Shown here piece by piece: positions 34,379 to 43,386 of a DNA stretch of 64,000 bases. A program made the translations under genes and the position numbers. Below the pieces are notes generated by a model. The model did not search any database. It was given only the letters and a program-made list of their open reading frames with translations, and was not told the DNA's origin. The stretch's first letter is position 1, and every line of letters starts with the position of its first letter. The DNA is from Streptomyces sp. NA02950 (lineage in GTDB: Bacteria; Actinomycetota; Actinomycetes; Streptomycetales; Streptomycetaceae), in the NCBI RefSeq assembly GCF_013364155.1, contig NZ_CP054916.1, positions 5,763,001-5,827,000 of the forward strand, written 5' to 3'.

Positions 34379-34747
34379 GGGGATGATCGGTTTCGACAGC
34401 GGCTGTCGAAGCAGGGGAAGCGAGCCGAGGAAGCGGCAATGATCTCGTAAACCATATGCCGAAACCAATAATCGCCAACACCAAGCGCGATTCCTTCGCC
34501 CTCGCTGCCTAAGTAGCGACATGCGAAGTGTCAGCCCGGGGATGTTCCCGACCCGGATCCTGGCATCAGCTAGGGAACTCCACCGTTAGCCCCGGTCACG
34601 GGGGTTAGCGGGAAAACAAACAGTGACTGAGCCCGTCGGAGACTTGTCCGTGTGATCTCCGGGGCCGAGAAAAGCACAGCGGACTGCGCTCGGAGAAGCC
34701 CTGTTTCCGCACCGGTGGACGCGGGTTCGATTCCCGCCATCTCCACT
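34379..34747 (+). ncRNA. ssrA: Transfer-messenger RNA (tmRNA)
   Basis: The 5' end GGGGATG pairs with CATCTCC at 34738-34744 to form the tRNA-like acceptor stem, and GGGTTCGATTCCC at 34722-34734 is the T arm. The CCA end is not fully encoded. The tag frame starts at GCC 34474 and reads ANTKRDSFALAA before TAA at 34510-34512, an Ala-Asn start and ALAA end recognised by ClpXP-type proteases. At about 369 bases it is at the short end for the genus, and the 12-residue tag looks shorter than the longer tags I recall from other Streptomyces. It rescues stalled ribosomes with SmpB, encoded just upstream. Confidence 0.95.
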
Positions 34748-34756
34748 CATCCCATG

Positions 34757-34792
34757 CGACGAAGGCCCCGCCGGAAGGCGGGGCCTTCGTCG
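34757..34792 (+). terminator. ssrA terminator hairpin, adjacent to the group II intron
   Basis: A 16-base perfect stem (34757-34772 with 34777-34792) and a GGAA tetraloop, ten bases after the tmRNA. The group II intron begins at the very next base, so any natural 3' tail of the terminator is displaced about 1.9 kb downstream. Confidence 0.9.
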
Positions 34793-36712
34793 GTATGCCC
34801 GGCATGGGCGATTGCTTGGGGGTGGAAGTCCCCTGGGGGAAGAGGTGGTGCTAACCCCGAGCCGGAGGCAACGGCGTCATCGTGAGGTGGGGTCGGGAGG
34901 AAGCCCGAGGCGAGACCTGGGCACTGAGGAACACGAACCGTGTATGAGGCGTGCTGGTCGGGTGAGCCCGCCGACGAGGGTGAAGCCCGTCACTGCCAAG
35001 AAGGCCAGTGCGTAAACGCGGCAGCGGTCCAGGGACAGTGATCGTTCTTATCCGGGGAGGTCTGTCCGGGTGTCGGTTGTGCTGAGGTGCCGCCGCGCCG
35101 ACGGTCCGCACTGGAAGGTGCGGGCTGACCGGGCAGAAGTCAGCAGAGGTCGTAGTACCAGCCGGGGTGGCCGTGAGTGCGGCGGGCTGGGAAGGGCCGA
35201 ACATCGAGTGGAACGGGTGATGTGATGTCTGCTCGTGCCGGGCACGATGACCGCAGCAAGTCCGCGTCAGTGGTGCCGTCCGGGGAGGGACCGGTGCATT
35301 CCGGCGATGTCCTGGCGGAGCGTAGTGTCCGGTCGGCGCGTCTCACGGAAGACGTTCACCGCGAACAGGAACCCGCCTTGTGGGAGTTGATGCTCTCGAA
35401 GGAGAACCTGCTCGCGGCGCTCAACCGCGTCGAAGCGAACCGGGGGGCTCCCGGGGTGGACGGGATGACCACGGCGGAGCTTCGTCCGTGGTTGCTGGTG
35501 CACTGGCCCGTTGTCCGGGCTGAGCTCGATGCGGGCACTTACCGGCCGGCGCCGGTCCGTCAGGTGATCATCCCGAAGCCTGGCGGCGGTGAGCGGATGC
35601 TGGGGGTGCCGCGGGTGCTGGACCGCTTGATCCAGCAGGCTATCGCGCAAGTGCTCGTGCCCGTTTTCGACCCGCAGTTTTCGGGGTCGTCCTTCGGGTT
35701 CCGTCCCGGCCGGTCCGCTCATCAGGCGGTCAGGGTCGCGAGGCGGGCGATCGAGGACGGCCACCGGTGGGTCGTGGACCTTGATCTGGACCGGTTCTTC
35801 GACCGGGTTCAGCACGATGTCCTGATGGCGCGGGTCGCGCGGAAAGTCAGTGACCGCAGGGTCTTGAAGTTGATCCGCAGGTACCTGGAAGCCGGGATCA
35901 TGGTGGACGGCGTGAAGATGCCGAGTGCGGAGGGAACCCCGCAGGGGTCGCCGCTTTCGCCCGTCTTGTCGAACGTCATGCTCGACGACCTGGACCGGGA
36001 GCTGTTCAGGCGCGGTCACCGGTTCGTGCGTTACGCCGACGATGTGCGCGTCTTCGTGCGGAGCGAACGGGCCGCCCACAGGGTGCTTGCCTCGGTCACG
36101 GCTGTGGTCGAGCAGCGGTTGAAACTGAAGGTCAACCGGGAGAAGTCAAGAGTTGTCCGAGCGTCCGCCGCCATGCTGCTGGGGTTCGGCTTCTACTTCA
36201 CCCGGAACGGGGTCAGGATCCGGATTGACCCGAAGGCGCTGGCGCGCTGGAAGGCGAAGATCCGGGAGCTGACCTCACGCCGGTGGAGCATCGCGATGGA
36301 CGAACGGATCGCGAAGATCGACCGGTTCATGACCGGGTGGATGGGCTACTTCCGGATCTCGGATGCCTCCAGGGCGTTCCGGGACCTGGACGAGTGGTTC
36401 CGCCGCAGGATGCGGCAGATCCGCTGGAAGGAATGGAAGCGTCCCAGGACGCGCCAGGCCATGCTGCGAAAGCTCGGCATCAGCGAGCGGCTCTCCCGTG
36501 AATGGGGAGGCACCAGCAAGGGCTACTGGCGGGTCGCGGGGTCTCCCGTCCTTGCGCGGGCACTGCCCAATGCCTACTGGGACGATCTTGGTCTGCGCAC
36601 GCTCAAGCCGACCTGGCAACGGTTGAGATCAGCTGGATGAACCGCCGGATGCGTGGCCCGCATGTCCGGTGGTGTGAGAGGAGGGACGGGCGACCCGTCC
36701 CTCCTACTCGAT
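34793..36712 (+). mobile_element. Group II intron (ribozyme with maturase), inserted after the ssrA terminator
   Basis: The proposed 5' end GTATGCCCGGCATGGGCGAT resembles the GUGYG start and first stem of bacterial group II introns. About 430 bases of ribozyme (34793-35224) precede the reverse transcriptase gene. After its stop comes a domain V-like hairpin (36645-36675: 8 bp, a two-base 3' bulge, 4 bp, five-base loop) and a domain VI-like stem with GAGGGACGGG and its complement followed by CCTACTCGAT, ending at AT 36711-36712. Insertion directly behind a terminator stem is the habit of group IIC introns. The 5' domains were not folded in detail, so boundaries could move by a few bases. Confidence 0.82.
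35225..36640 (+). CDS. ltrA: Group II intron reverse transcriptase/maturase
   Basis: A 471-residue intron-encoded protein from the ATG at 35225. RT blocks in order: NRGAPGVDGMTT near residue 80, IPKPGGGERMLGVPRVLDR near 117-137, FGFRPGRSAHQAV near 158, WVVDLDLDRFFDRVQHDVLM near 182, GTPQGSPLSPVLSNVMLDDLD near 237 and the catalytic YADD near 269. The maturase X domain follows (about 370-460; WMGYFRISDASRAF). It ends without an HNH endonuclease domain, as in class C-type proteins that rely on single-stranded targets. It promotes splicing and retrohoming of the surrounding intron. The frame is intact, so the element may be active. Confidence 0.93.
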   Translation: MSARAGHDDRSKSASVVPSGEGPVHSGDVLAERSVRSARLTEDVHREQEPALWELMLSKENLLAALNRVEANRGAPGVDGMTTAELRPWLLVHWPVVRAELDAGTYRPAPVRQVIIPKPGGGERMLGVPRVLDRLIQQAIAQVLVPVFDPQFSGSSFGFRPGRSAHQAVRVARRAIEDGHRWVVDLDLDRFFDRVQHDVLMARVARKVSDRRVLKLIRRYLEAGIMVDGVKMPSAEGTPQGSPLSPVLSNVMLDDLDRELFRRGHRFVRYADDVRVFVRSERAAHRVLASVTAVVEQRLKLKVNREKSRVVRASAAMLLGFGFYFTRNGVRIRIDPKALARWKAKIRELTSRRWSIAMDERIAKIDRFMTGWMGYFRISDASRAFRDLDEWFRRRMRQIRWKEWKRPRTRQAMLRKLGISERLSREWGGTSKGYWRVAGSPVLARALPNAYWDDLGLRTLKPTWQRLRSAG

Positions 36713-36725
36713 TGTCGCACCGGCT

Positions 36726-37622
36726 TCACCGACCTGCCCGTAGCGCCCGTTCGCCCGCGCTCGGCGCGGCCAGCGCCAGTCGGCGGTGGGTTCGGCGGAG
36801 CATCAGCCGGGCCATCACCGGGTGTATGCGTCTGACCACGCCGAAGTAGAGGCGGCCGCGTGCGTTGTGCGTCCGTACGACCGTGCTGAGGGTGACCTGG
36901 CCGGACTCGACGAGGATGGACGCCCGGAAGTCCAGGTGTCCGGCGTCCTCGCCCAGCAGCACTTCGCCGTCCGCGCGGCCCACGACGGGGAAGGGGGCGC
37001 CGCGCAGCACGCCCCGCCATGACTCCGGGTCCCGCGGCATCCCCGGGGCGAGTTCCATGCACCAGGCGTCGGAGAAGTCGGTCCGCTCGAAGGCCGCGCG
37101 GGCCAGCCGGGCGGCGGCCGGTATCGGTGCCGCGACCGGCCTGGCCCACAGCACCCGGTTGAGCAGCCGGACCCATGGCGACCAGAGGAGGGGAGCCCGG
37201 TGCGTCCCGGCCGCCACCCGCTCGATGTTGTCGAAGATCTCCTCGACCACGGTGTCATGCGCCCAGCGGATGGCCAGGGCCCACACCAGCAGGTGCGCGC
37301 CGCGCTGCCGCTGTTCCAGTACGTGGCGGACCCGGCAGCGGCCGGGTTCCAGCGGTTCGACGACCAGTTCGTGGAAGCCGTTGTCCCCCGGCGCGAAGTC
37401 GAACCGGACCCGTCGGCCCGGCTCGTAGGCGCTGACCGTGTAGCGGACGAAGCCATGGCCGCCCTCGGCGCCGACGCCGAGCGGGCGGTCGAAGCGCATC
37501 GGTGGCCAGGCCGGGCTCGGCCAGATCGGATCGTACTCCGAGGAGAGCTGGTCGAGCAGGGCCCCGACCGCTTCGGCCGGGGCCTCGATGGTGCGTTCGT
37601 GGATGTTGCGGACCGTACGCAT
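36726..37622 (-). CDS. SRPBCC superfamily protein (DUF2867-like C-terminus)
   Basis: A 298-residue protein from the ATG at 37620-37622. The N-terminal half looks like a START/Bet v1-type SRPBCC fold (NIHERTIEAPAEAVGALLDQ at the start, VVEPLEPGRCRVRHVLEQRQ near 100), which usually binds a hydrophobic ligand. The second half (SWRGVLRGAPFPVVGR, RASILVESGQVTLSTVVRTH) resembles DUF2867. It is divergent from a TetR regulator gene with palindromes between them, so it is probably the regulator's target. It ends 13 bases from the 3' end of the group II intron. Enzymatic function is not known. Confidence 0.8.
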   Translation of the reverse strand: MRTVRNIHERTIEAPAEAVGALLDQLSSEYDPIWPSPAWPPMRFDRPLGVGAEGGHGFVRYTVSAYEPGRRVRFDFAPGDNGFHELVVEPLEPGRCRVRHVLEQRQRGAHLLVWALAIRWAHDTVVEEIFDNIERVAAGTHRAPLLWSPWVRLLNRVLWARPVAAPIPAAARLARAAFERTDFSDAWCMELAPGMPRDPESWRGVLRGAPFPVVGRADGEVLLGEDAGHLDFRASILVESGQVTLSTVVRTHNARGRLYFGVVRRIHPVMARLMLRRTHRRLALAAPSAGERALRAGR

Positions 37623-37638
37623 GCGTACTGTGCACCTC

Positions 37639-37669
37639 CATACGCTGCCGTATGTTTTACCGTACGGTA
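37639..37669. promoter_or_regulatory. Paired palindromes, likely TetR operators
   Basis: CATACG-CTGC-CGTATG (37639-37654) and the perfect 12-base palindrome TACCGTACGGTA (37658-37669) lie between the divergent SRPBCC and TetR genes, within 20 bases of each start. Both contain CGTA steps and probably bind the TetR protein, controlling both genes. Confidence 0.65.
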
Positions 37670-37673
37670 CCGT

Positions 37674-38279
37674 ATGGTCATGGTGCAGCGGCGAGCGAGG
37701 GCCCCCCGGGAGGACGGCGCGAAGCGGCGGCTGAGCGCGCGGGACTGGGCGGACGCGGCGCTCACCGTCATCGGCGAAGGCGGGCTCGCGGCGGTCGCGG
37801 TCGAACCGCTGGCCACCCGTCTGGGAGCCACCAAAGGCAGCTTCTACTGGCACTTCCCCCATCGGGAGGCGCTGATCGAGGCCGCGCTCGCACGGTGGGA
37901 GGAGATCTCCACCGAGGCGATCATCACCGAGCTGGAGCACGAACCGGATCCCGAGCGGCGGCTGCGCAGGCTCTTCGCGGAGGCGACCGCGGCCGCCGCG
38001 GACGACCCGCTCGAGGTGTCCCTGCTGGCCACCGCCGCCCATCCGCAGGTCCCCGCGGCGCTGGGGCGGGTGAGCGAGCGCAGGATCGGCTATCTGGCGC
38101 AGCTCTTCACCGAGCTGGGCTTCCCGCCGGACGACGCCCGCCGCCGCGGCCTGCTGGCGTACACCGCCTATCTCGGCCACACCCAGCTGGTCCACGCGGT
38201 GCCGCGGACACTTCCGGCCGACGCGGAGCGGCCCGGCTATCTGGACTCGGTCATCGCCACGCTGCTGCGCCGGGACTGA
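37674..38279 (+). CDS. TetR/AcrR family transcriptional regulator
   Basis: A 199-201 residue regulator; the ATG at 37680 is as likely as that at 37674. The N-terminal helix-turn-helix is at about residues 20-60 (RDWADAALTVIGEGGLAAV, then VEPLATRLGATKGSFYWHFP, a typical TetR recognition helix). The helical ligand domain follows without recognisable features. It is divergent from the SRPBCC gene, and the intergenic palindromes suggest autoregulation and repression of that gene. The ligand is unknown. Confidence 0.9.
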   Translation: MVMVQRRARAPREDGAKRRLSARDWADAALTVIGEGGLAAVAVEPLATRLGATKGSFYWHFPHREALIEAALARWEEISTEAIITELEHEPDPERRLRRLFAEATAAAADDPLEVSLLATAAHPQVPAALGRVSERRIGYLAQLFTELGFPPDDARRRGLLAYTAYLGHTQLVHAVPRTLPADAERPGYLDSVIATLLRRD

Positions 38280-38324
38280 CCGCGCCCTGTCGCCCGGGCC
38301 CCCGGTGCGGGATGCTCCGGTGGC

Positions 38325-39920
38325 ATGAGGAGACCTGAGAGTCGCGTGAACCGCCGTACGCGCGCCTGGATCTGGCCCGTTGTCCCCATGGTCATCGGGT
38401 TGGCCTGCACGCTCAGCTGGAGCTCCCCGGCCGGTGCGGACACCTCCCGCCCCGGGCTCGGCGGGGCCATCGACACCATCCTCGACGACCCGCTGATGAA
38501 GGGCGGCGCCGCCGGGGTGGTGGTCGCCGACGCCGGGAGCGGCGCCGTGCTCTACCGGCACCGGCCCGACGACCGGCTGATGCCCGCCTCCAACACCAAG
38601 CTGCTCACCTCCGCCGCCGCCATGGGGGTGCTCGGCCCCGACCACCGCTTCCGCACCGATGTGCTGACCGACGGCACCCGCCACGGCCGGGTGCTCCGCG
38701 GCGATCTGTACCTCCGCGGTACCGGTGATCCGACGTTGCTCGCCGCCGACTACGAGCGGCTGGCCACGTCGGTCGCCGACGCCGGGATCCGCCGGGTGAC
38801 CGGGCGGCTGATCGCCGACGACACCCGGTTCGACGCCCAGCGGGTCGGCCGCTCCTGGGCCGCCGACGACGAGTCGTCCTACTACGCGGCCCAGATCTCG
38901 GCGCTGAGCGTGGCGCCGGACACGGACTACGACGCGGGCAGCGTCATCGTCGAAACCGCTCCGGGCGACCGGCCCGGTGCCCGGCCGACGGTCACGCTCA
39001 CCCCGAAGACCTCGTACGTGCGCATCGAGAACCGCGCCACCACCGGCGCCGCGGACAGCGGCAGCACCCTCACCGTGGAGCGCGGCCACGGCTCCAACAC
39101 CATCATCCTCAGCGGGAGCGTCCCCGCCGGGGCGGCCGCCGCCAAGGAGTGGGTCAGCGTCTGGGAGCCCACCGGCTACGCCGCCGCCGTCTTCGCCGAC
39201 GCGCTGGAACGGCACGGGGTGCGCGTCGCCGGTGACACCCGGCTGGGCCGGGCCGCCCCGGACGACGCCCGGCCGCTCGCCGCCCACCGCTCCATGCCGC
39301 TGAAGCGGCTGCTGATCCCGTTCATGAAGCTGTCCAACAACATCCACGCCGAGGTGCTCACCAAGGCCATCGGATACCAGACGGCGGGGCGCGGCACCTG
39401 GACCGCCGGTCTGACCGGTATCTCCGACTGGCTGAAGAAACAGGGTGTGGACGTCGGCTCGCTGCGCCAGGTCGACGGCTCGGGGCTGTCCCGGATGGAC
39501 AACGTCGCGGCCGGGCACTTCAGCGATCTGCTGCTGTCGGTACGGCACCAGCCCTGGTACGCCGACTGGTACGCCTCGCTGCCGGTGGCCTGCGACCCCG
39601 ACCGCTTCGTGGGCGGCACCCTGCGCACCCGGATGTGCGGCACCCCGGCCGCGGGCAACGCGCGAGGCAAGACCGGCACCCTGACCGGGGCCTCCGCGCT
39701 CTCCGGGTACGTCACCGACGCGGACGGCCGGGAGCTGGTCTACAGCGTCGTGCTCAACAACTACCTCGCGCCGTCGGTGAAGAGCCTGGAGGACGCGATC
39801 GTGGTCACGCTGGCGAGGTCCGGCAAGGACGGCGCGGAGCCGACCCGCCCCCGCCGCCCGGCCCGCTCGGCCGGCCCCCAGAACCTGGAATGCGCCTGGT
39901 CCAAGCCGAGCCCCTGCTGA
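38325..39920 (+). CDS. dacB: D-alanyl-D-alanine carboxypeptidase/endopeptidase (PBP4, S13 family)
   Basis: A 531-residue secreted penicillin-binding protein. A signal/anchor segment (WIWPVVPMVIGLACTL) lies at about 15-32. The three active-site motifs are in place: SNTK near residue 89 (SxxK nucleophile), SNN near 337 and KTG in GKTGTLTGA near 449. The long insertion between the first two motifs is typical of S13 enzymes. It trims or cuts peptidoglycan cross-links outside the membrane. The C-terminus carries two or three cysteines (ACDP, RMCGTP, ECAWSKPSPC) that may form a disulphide. It converges with the GH3 gene. Confidence 0.93.
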   Translation: MRRPESRVNRRTRAWIWPVVPMVIGLACTLSWSSPAGADTSRPGLGGAIDTILDDPLMKGGAAGVVVADAGSGAVLYRHRPDDRLMPASNTKLLTSAAAMGVLGPDHRFRTDVLTDGTRHGRVLRGDLYLRGTGDPTLLAADYERLATSVADAGIRRVTGRLIADDTRFDAQRVGRSWAADDESSYYAAQISALSVAPDTDYDAGSVIVETAPGDRPGARPTVTLTPKTSYVRIENRATTGAADSGSTLTVERGHGSNTIILSGSVPAGAAAAKEWVSVWEPTGYAAAVFADALERHGVRVAGDTRLGRAAPDDARPLAAHRSMPLKRLLIPFMKLSNNIHAEVLTKAIGYQTAGRGTWTAGLTGISDWLKKQGVDVGSLRQVDGSGLSRMDNVAAGHFSDLLLSVRHQPWYADWYASLPVACDPDRFVGGTLRTRMCGTPAAGNARGKTGTLTGASALSGYVTDADGRELVYSVVLNNYLAPSVKSLEDAIVVTLARSGKDGAEPTRPRRPARSAGPQNLECAWSKPSPC

Positions 39921-40032
39921 GGCGCGGCGTGGCGCGCCGCCGAGCCCCGACGGCGCGCCCTCGGCCCGGCGTGGGCCCGGCACCGCTGGGGTCCGGGCCC
40001 GCCCGCGGGCCGCGGCGGGGGTGTCCCTGGTG

Positions 40033-42996
40033 TCAGCGGAGCGAGAACGTGGTGAGGCGGAGGCCCTTGCCGAGGAGGAGGTAGACGTCGCGGCGGCGCG
40101 CCGCGGCGGTCAGGGGGGTGGTCACCGTGCGGTAGGTGTAGCGGGAGCCCGTGCTCGGGATGCGGGCCGTGGCGGCCGGCGGGCCGGTCGGGGAGTCGAG
40201 GCGGACCTGCACCGTGGACGTGCCCGGGGTCTCCTTCGCCGCCCGTACGGTGAACGTCGTCGCGCCCCTGCCCAGGTCCGCGTCGCGGAAGACCAGGCGC
40301 CCGCCGTCCGGGCCCGCGGCGACCGCGTCACCGCGCACCTTGGAGGCGTCGGCCAGCCGGGTGCCCGCGTAGTCGTCGAAGTCCGCCGCCCGCGTGCGGC
40401 GTGACAGATCGCGGGCCGGGATCGTCTCGCCGCGTACCGGCCACGCCGTGCGGGTGCGGATGTCGGCCGAGGAGGCGCCCACCATCAGGTCGTAGACGCC
40501 GCTCTCCACGACCCAGCGACGCCGGGTGACATCCCAGTGCGCCAGGTCGGCGGCTCGCAGCGGCAGCCGGACCGTCTTCGTCCGGCCGGGTTCCAGGGAC
40601 ACCCGCCGGAACGCCCGCAGCCGCAGCCGCGGCTGCTCGTCCCGGGAGACCCGCTGATGGGCGTAGAGCTGGACGACCTCGTCGCCCGCCCGGGAGCCGG
40701 TGTTGGTGACCGGGACCTCGACCCCGCCCGGCACCCGCTTCACCTGGCCGTAGCGGAAGTCGGTGTACGACAGGCCGTGGCCGAAGGGGTAGAGCGGACG
40801 GCCGCGGAAGTACTGGTAGGTGCGGTCGGACCGGATGATGTCGTAGTCGAGGATGCTCGGCAGGTCCCGCTGCGAGCGGTACCAGGTCTGGGTGAGCCGT
40901 CCGGCCGGGTTCACCCCGCCGAAGAGGACGTCGGCGAGGGCGTGGCCGGTCTCCTGGCCGGCGTGGGTGGTCCACAGCAGGGCCGGGGCGTGCTCCTGCT
41001 CCCAGTTCAGGGTGGTGGGGTAGCTGTTCTCGACCACCACGACGGTGCGCGGGTTGGCCCGCCTGACCGCCCTGACCATCTTCTCCTGCTGCCGGGCGAG
41101 GCCCATGTCGGTGCGGTCGTGGTCCTCCTTGCCGTTGATGAGCGGCATCGAACCGACCACGACGACCGCGGCGTCCGCGCCGCGCGCCGCGTCGGCGGCC
41201 TCCCGCGCCCCGTCGCGCCGCACCTCCCGGGTGTAGTGGGTGGCGTTCTCGGCGGTGACGAGGGCGAGGGTGCCGTCGTCGCGGGCCGTGAGGTACTTCT
41301 TGTCGCCGAACCAGCTCTCCTCCGCGTCGTAGCCCGCGTAGCGCAGCAGATACGTGCCGTCGGGCTGCCGCTCCAGCCGGAACTGCTGCTGGACGAACCA
41401 GCCGTTGGGCTCGGTCTGGTCGTTGACGAAGACGCCGTCGCGCAGCCCGACGTACCGGCCGTTGGCGACGGCGCGCAGGGCCGCCACCCCGCCGCCCCAG
41501 TCGAAGACGTCGAACTGCTCGGCCTCCCCGTCCGAGGTGGCGCTCTCCTGGAGCGGGGCCCCGGCGGCGCCGCTGCCCGCGGTGATGTAGCGGCCGGTCG
41601 CGGCGTTCCGCAGGGCGATGCGGTCCACGCCCTCGCGGCTGGTGACGGTGCCGGATCCGGACCGCGCCAGCCGCTCGGCGATGCCCTTCTTCGGGGTGAC
41701 CCGGTAGGGCAGGGTGCCGGAGTACCAGTCGGTGTAGAGGGTGTCGGCCAGCGGGCCGACGACCGCGATCCGCTCGGCGCGCGCGGGATCCAGCGGAAGC
41801 GTCCTGTTCCGGTTCTCCAGCAGCACCATCGCCTTGGCCGCCGTCTTCCGCGCCAGCGCGCGGTGGGCCGGGCTGTTGATGACCGACGGGCCGATCTCGC
41901 CGTAGGGGCCGCCGCCGGGGTCGAACTCGCCCAGCCGGATCCGCAGCGAGAGCGTGTGCCGGACGGCCCGGTCCACGTCCGCGACGGTGATCAGCCCCTG
42001 GTCCAGCGCGCTGTGGAGCGCGGCCCGGGTGGGGCCGGGGTCGGTGTTGTCGTTGGTGAAGCTGTCGATGCCCGCCTTCAGCGCGGCGGCGTCCGCCTCG
42101 GCGGGGGTGGCGTAGTAGTTCTGCACCCCGGGCAGCAGATTGCCCGGCGCCTGGGCGTCGGTGACATGGAACAGATCGCGCTTGGTCCAGCGGCGCACGG
42201 TGTTGTCGAGGTCCGGATTGACCGTGTTGGGGCGTCCGTTGACCAGGTTGTACGCCGACATCACCCCGGTCGCGGCATCCGCGGCGATCGCGGGCCTGAA
42301 CGCGCCCTCGTCGTACTCGTGCTTCACGCGGGGGCGGAGGTCGGAGGAGGTGGTGGTGCGGTTCACCTCGTTGTTGTTGGCGAGGTAGTGCTTCAGGGTG
42401 GGGGCGGTCTTGAGGTGGGAGGGGTCGTCGCCCTCCAGCCCCTTGCCGTAGGCGGTGGAGATGGCGCCGGTGAGGAACGGGTCCTCGGAGTAGCCCTCCT
42501 CGTTGCGGCCCCAGCGCGGATCGCGCAGCAGATTGACCACCGGCGCCCAGACGTTGAGCCCCCAGCCGGGCGGACGCTCCCGCTGGAAGCCGCGGGTCTC
42601 GTCGCCCACGGCCGAGCCGACCCGCCTGACGAGCGCGGGGTCCCAGGCCGAGGCGAGCCCGATCGCCTGCGGAAAGACGGTGGCCTCGCCCAGCCAGGCC
42701 ACTCCGTGCAGGGCCTCGGTGCCGGTCTTGAACGACCGGATGCCGAGGCGGGGGATGGCGGGCTGGTACTGGTGGAGCAGGGAGATCTTCTCGTCCAGCG
42801 TGAGCCGGTGCAGCAGATCGTCCACGCGCTCGCGCGGCGGAAGCCGCGGATCGCGGAACGGATGGCCGGTGTGCGCCCCGGCCGGGGTCGGGCCCGTCGG
42901 CGTGAGACCGGTCAACAGGGCGGCGGCCAGGGCGGATGCGGCGAGTGCGCGGAGGGCCGCGCGGCGGCGGTGGGGCCGGGCGGCGGTGCCAGTCAC
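40033..42996 (-). CDS. Secreted GH3 family beta-glycosidase with extra carbohydrate-binding modules
   Basis: A 987-residue enzyme from the GTG at 42994-42996. The signal peptide covers about 1-42 (ALRALAASALAAALLTGL). The GH3 N-terminal domain (about 45-330) contains TGTEALHGVAWLGEATVFPQ and APTLKHYLANNNE; the nucleophile Asp is probably in DLFHVTDAQAPGN near 275. The GH3 C-terminal domain follows, split by a fascin/ricin-like beta-trefoil segment (about 455-560; LRNAATGRYITAGSG, LRAVANGRYVGLRDG), then a fibronectin-like domain (SYTDFRYGQVKRVPGGVEVPV) and a CBM6-like C-terminus. It probably removes terminal sugars from plant or fungal glycans outside the cell. No transporter is next to it. 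Confidence 0.9.
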   Translation of the reverse strand: MTGTAARPHRRRAALRALAASALAAALLTGLTPTGPTPAGAHTGHPFRDPRLPPRERVDDLLHRLTLDEKISLLHQYQPAIPRLGIRSFKTGTEALHGVAWLGEATVFPQAIGLASAWDPALVRRVGSAVGDETRGFQRERPPGWGLNVWAPVVNLLRDPRWGRNEEGYSEDPFLTGAISTAYGKGLEGDDPSHLKTAPTLKHYLANNNEVNRTTTSSDLRPRVKHEYDEGAFRPAIAADAATGVMSAYNLVNGRPNTVNPDLDNTVRRWTKRDLFHVTDAQAPGNLLPGVQNYYATPAEADAAALKAGIDSFTNDNTDPGPTRAALHSALDQGLITVADVDRAVRHTLSLRIRLGEFDPGGGPYGEIGPSVINSPAHRALARKTAAKAMVLLENRNRTLPLDPARAERIAVVGPLADTLYTDWYSGTLPYRVTPKKGIAERLARSGSGTVTSREGVDRIALRNAATGRYITAGSGAAGAPLQESATSDGEAEQFDVFDWGGGVAALRAVANGRYVGLRDGVFVNDQTEPNGWFVQQQFRLERQPDGTYLLRYAGYDAEESWFGDKKYLTARDDGTLALVTAENATHYTREVRRDGAREAADAARGADAAVVVVGSMPLINGKEDHDRTDMGLARQQEKMVRAVRRANPRTVVVVENSYPTTLNWEQEHAPALLWTTHAGQETGHALADVLFGGVNPAGRLTQTWYRSQRDLPSILDYDIIRSDRTYQYFRGRPLYPFGHGLSYTDFRYGQVKRVPGGVEVPVTNTGSRAGDEVVQLYAHQRVSRDEQPRLRLRAFRRVSLEPGRTKTVRLPLRAADLAHWDVTRRRWVVESGVYDLMVGASSADIRTRTAWPVRGETIPARDLSRRTRAADFDDYAGTRLADASKVRGDAVAAGPDGGRLVFRDADLGRGATTFTVRAAKETPGTSTVQVRLDSPTGPPAATARIPSTGSRYTYRTVTTPLTAAARRRDVYLLLGKGLRLTTFSLR

Positions 42997-43386
42997 GAAT
43001 ACGTACGTCCCCTCGGGTAGCGGCGGTTCGACGTCCGGGCGCGAAAACCGCACCGTAGCGCCGCCGCGCCCGCCACCCGCGCCCCCACACCCAGGAGTTG
43101 CCCCCATCGGCCCAGCGGGTGGGCCTCCCGGCCGGGGGCGAGGGCGCGAGACCCGGCGCCGGACGAGCGTCCTCGTCAGGCGGCCCGGGGCGCCTGTCCT
43201 GGCCCGGCCGGGCCGGTGCGGTCGTGACACCGGATCGGCCCGGCGGTCGGCCATGCCCGTGGGCTGACCGGGGTGGGCAGTGTGTCGGCCTCGTCATGGC
43301 GTGGGTTCCGCCGCTCATGGCCGAGCCCATCGCGACGGCCCGGCCGACGAGCCGCCCGCGATGCGCCGGGCCGTGGCGTACGTCCC

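Noticed and set aside
36726..39983. A 1085-residue minus-strand ORF
   Set aside because: Only the last 298 codons (SRPBCC gene) look coding; the rest is antisense to the TetR and dacB genes.
40328..43330. A 1000-residue minus-strand ORF overlapping the GH3 gene
   Set aside because: Frame-shifted shadow of the GH3 gene; arginine-rich with no family motifs.
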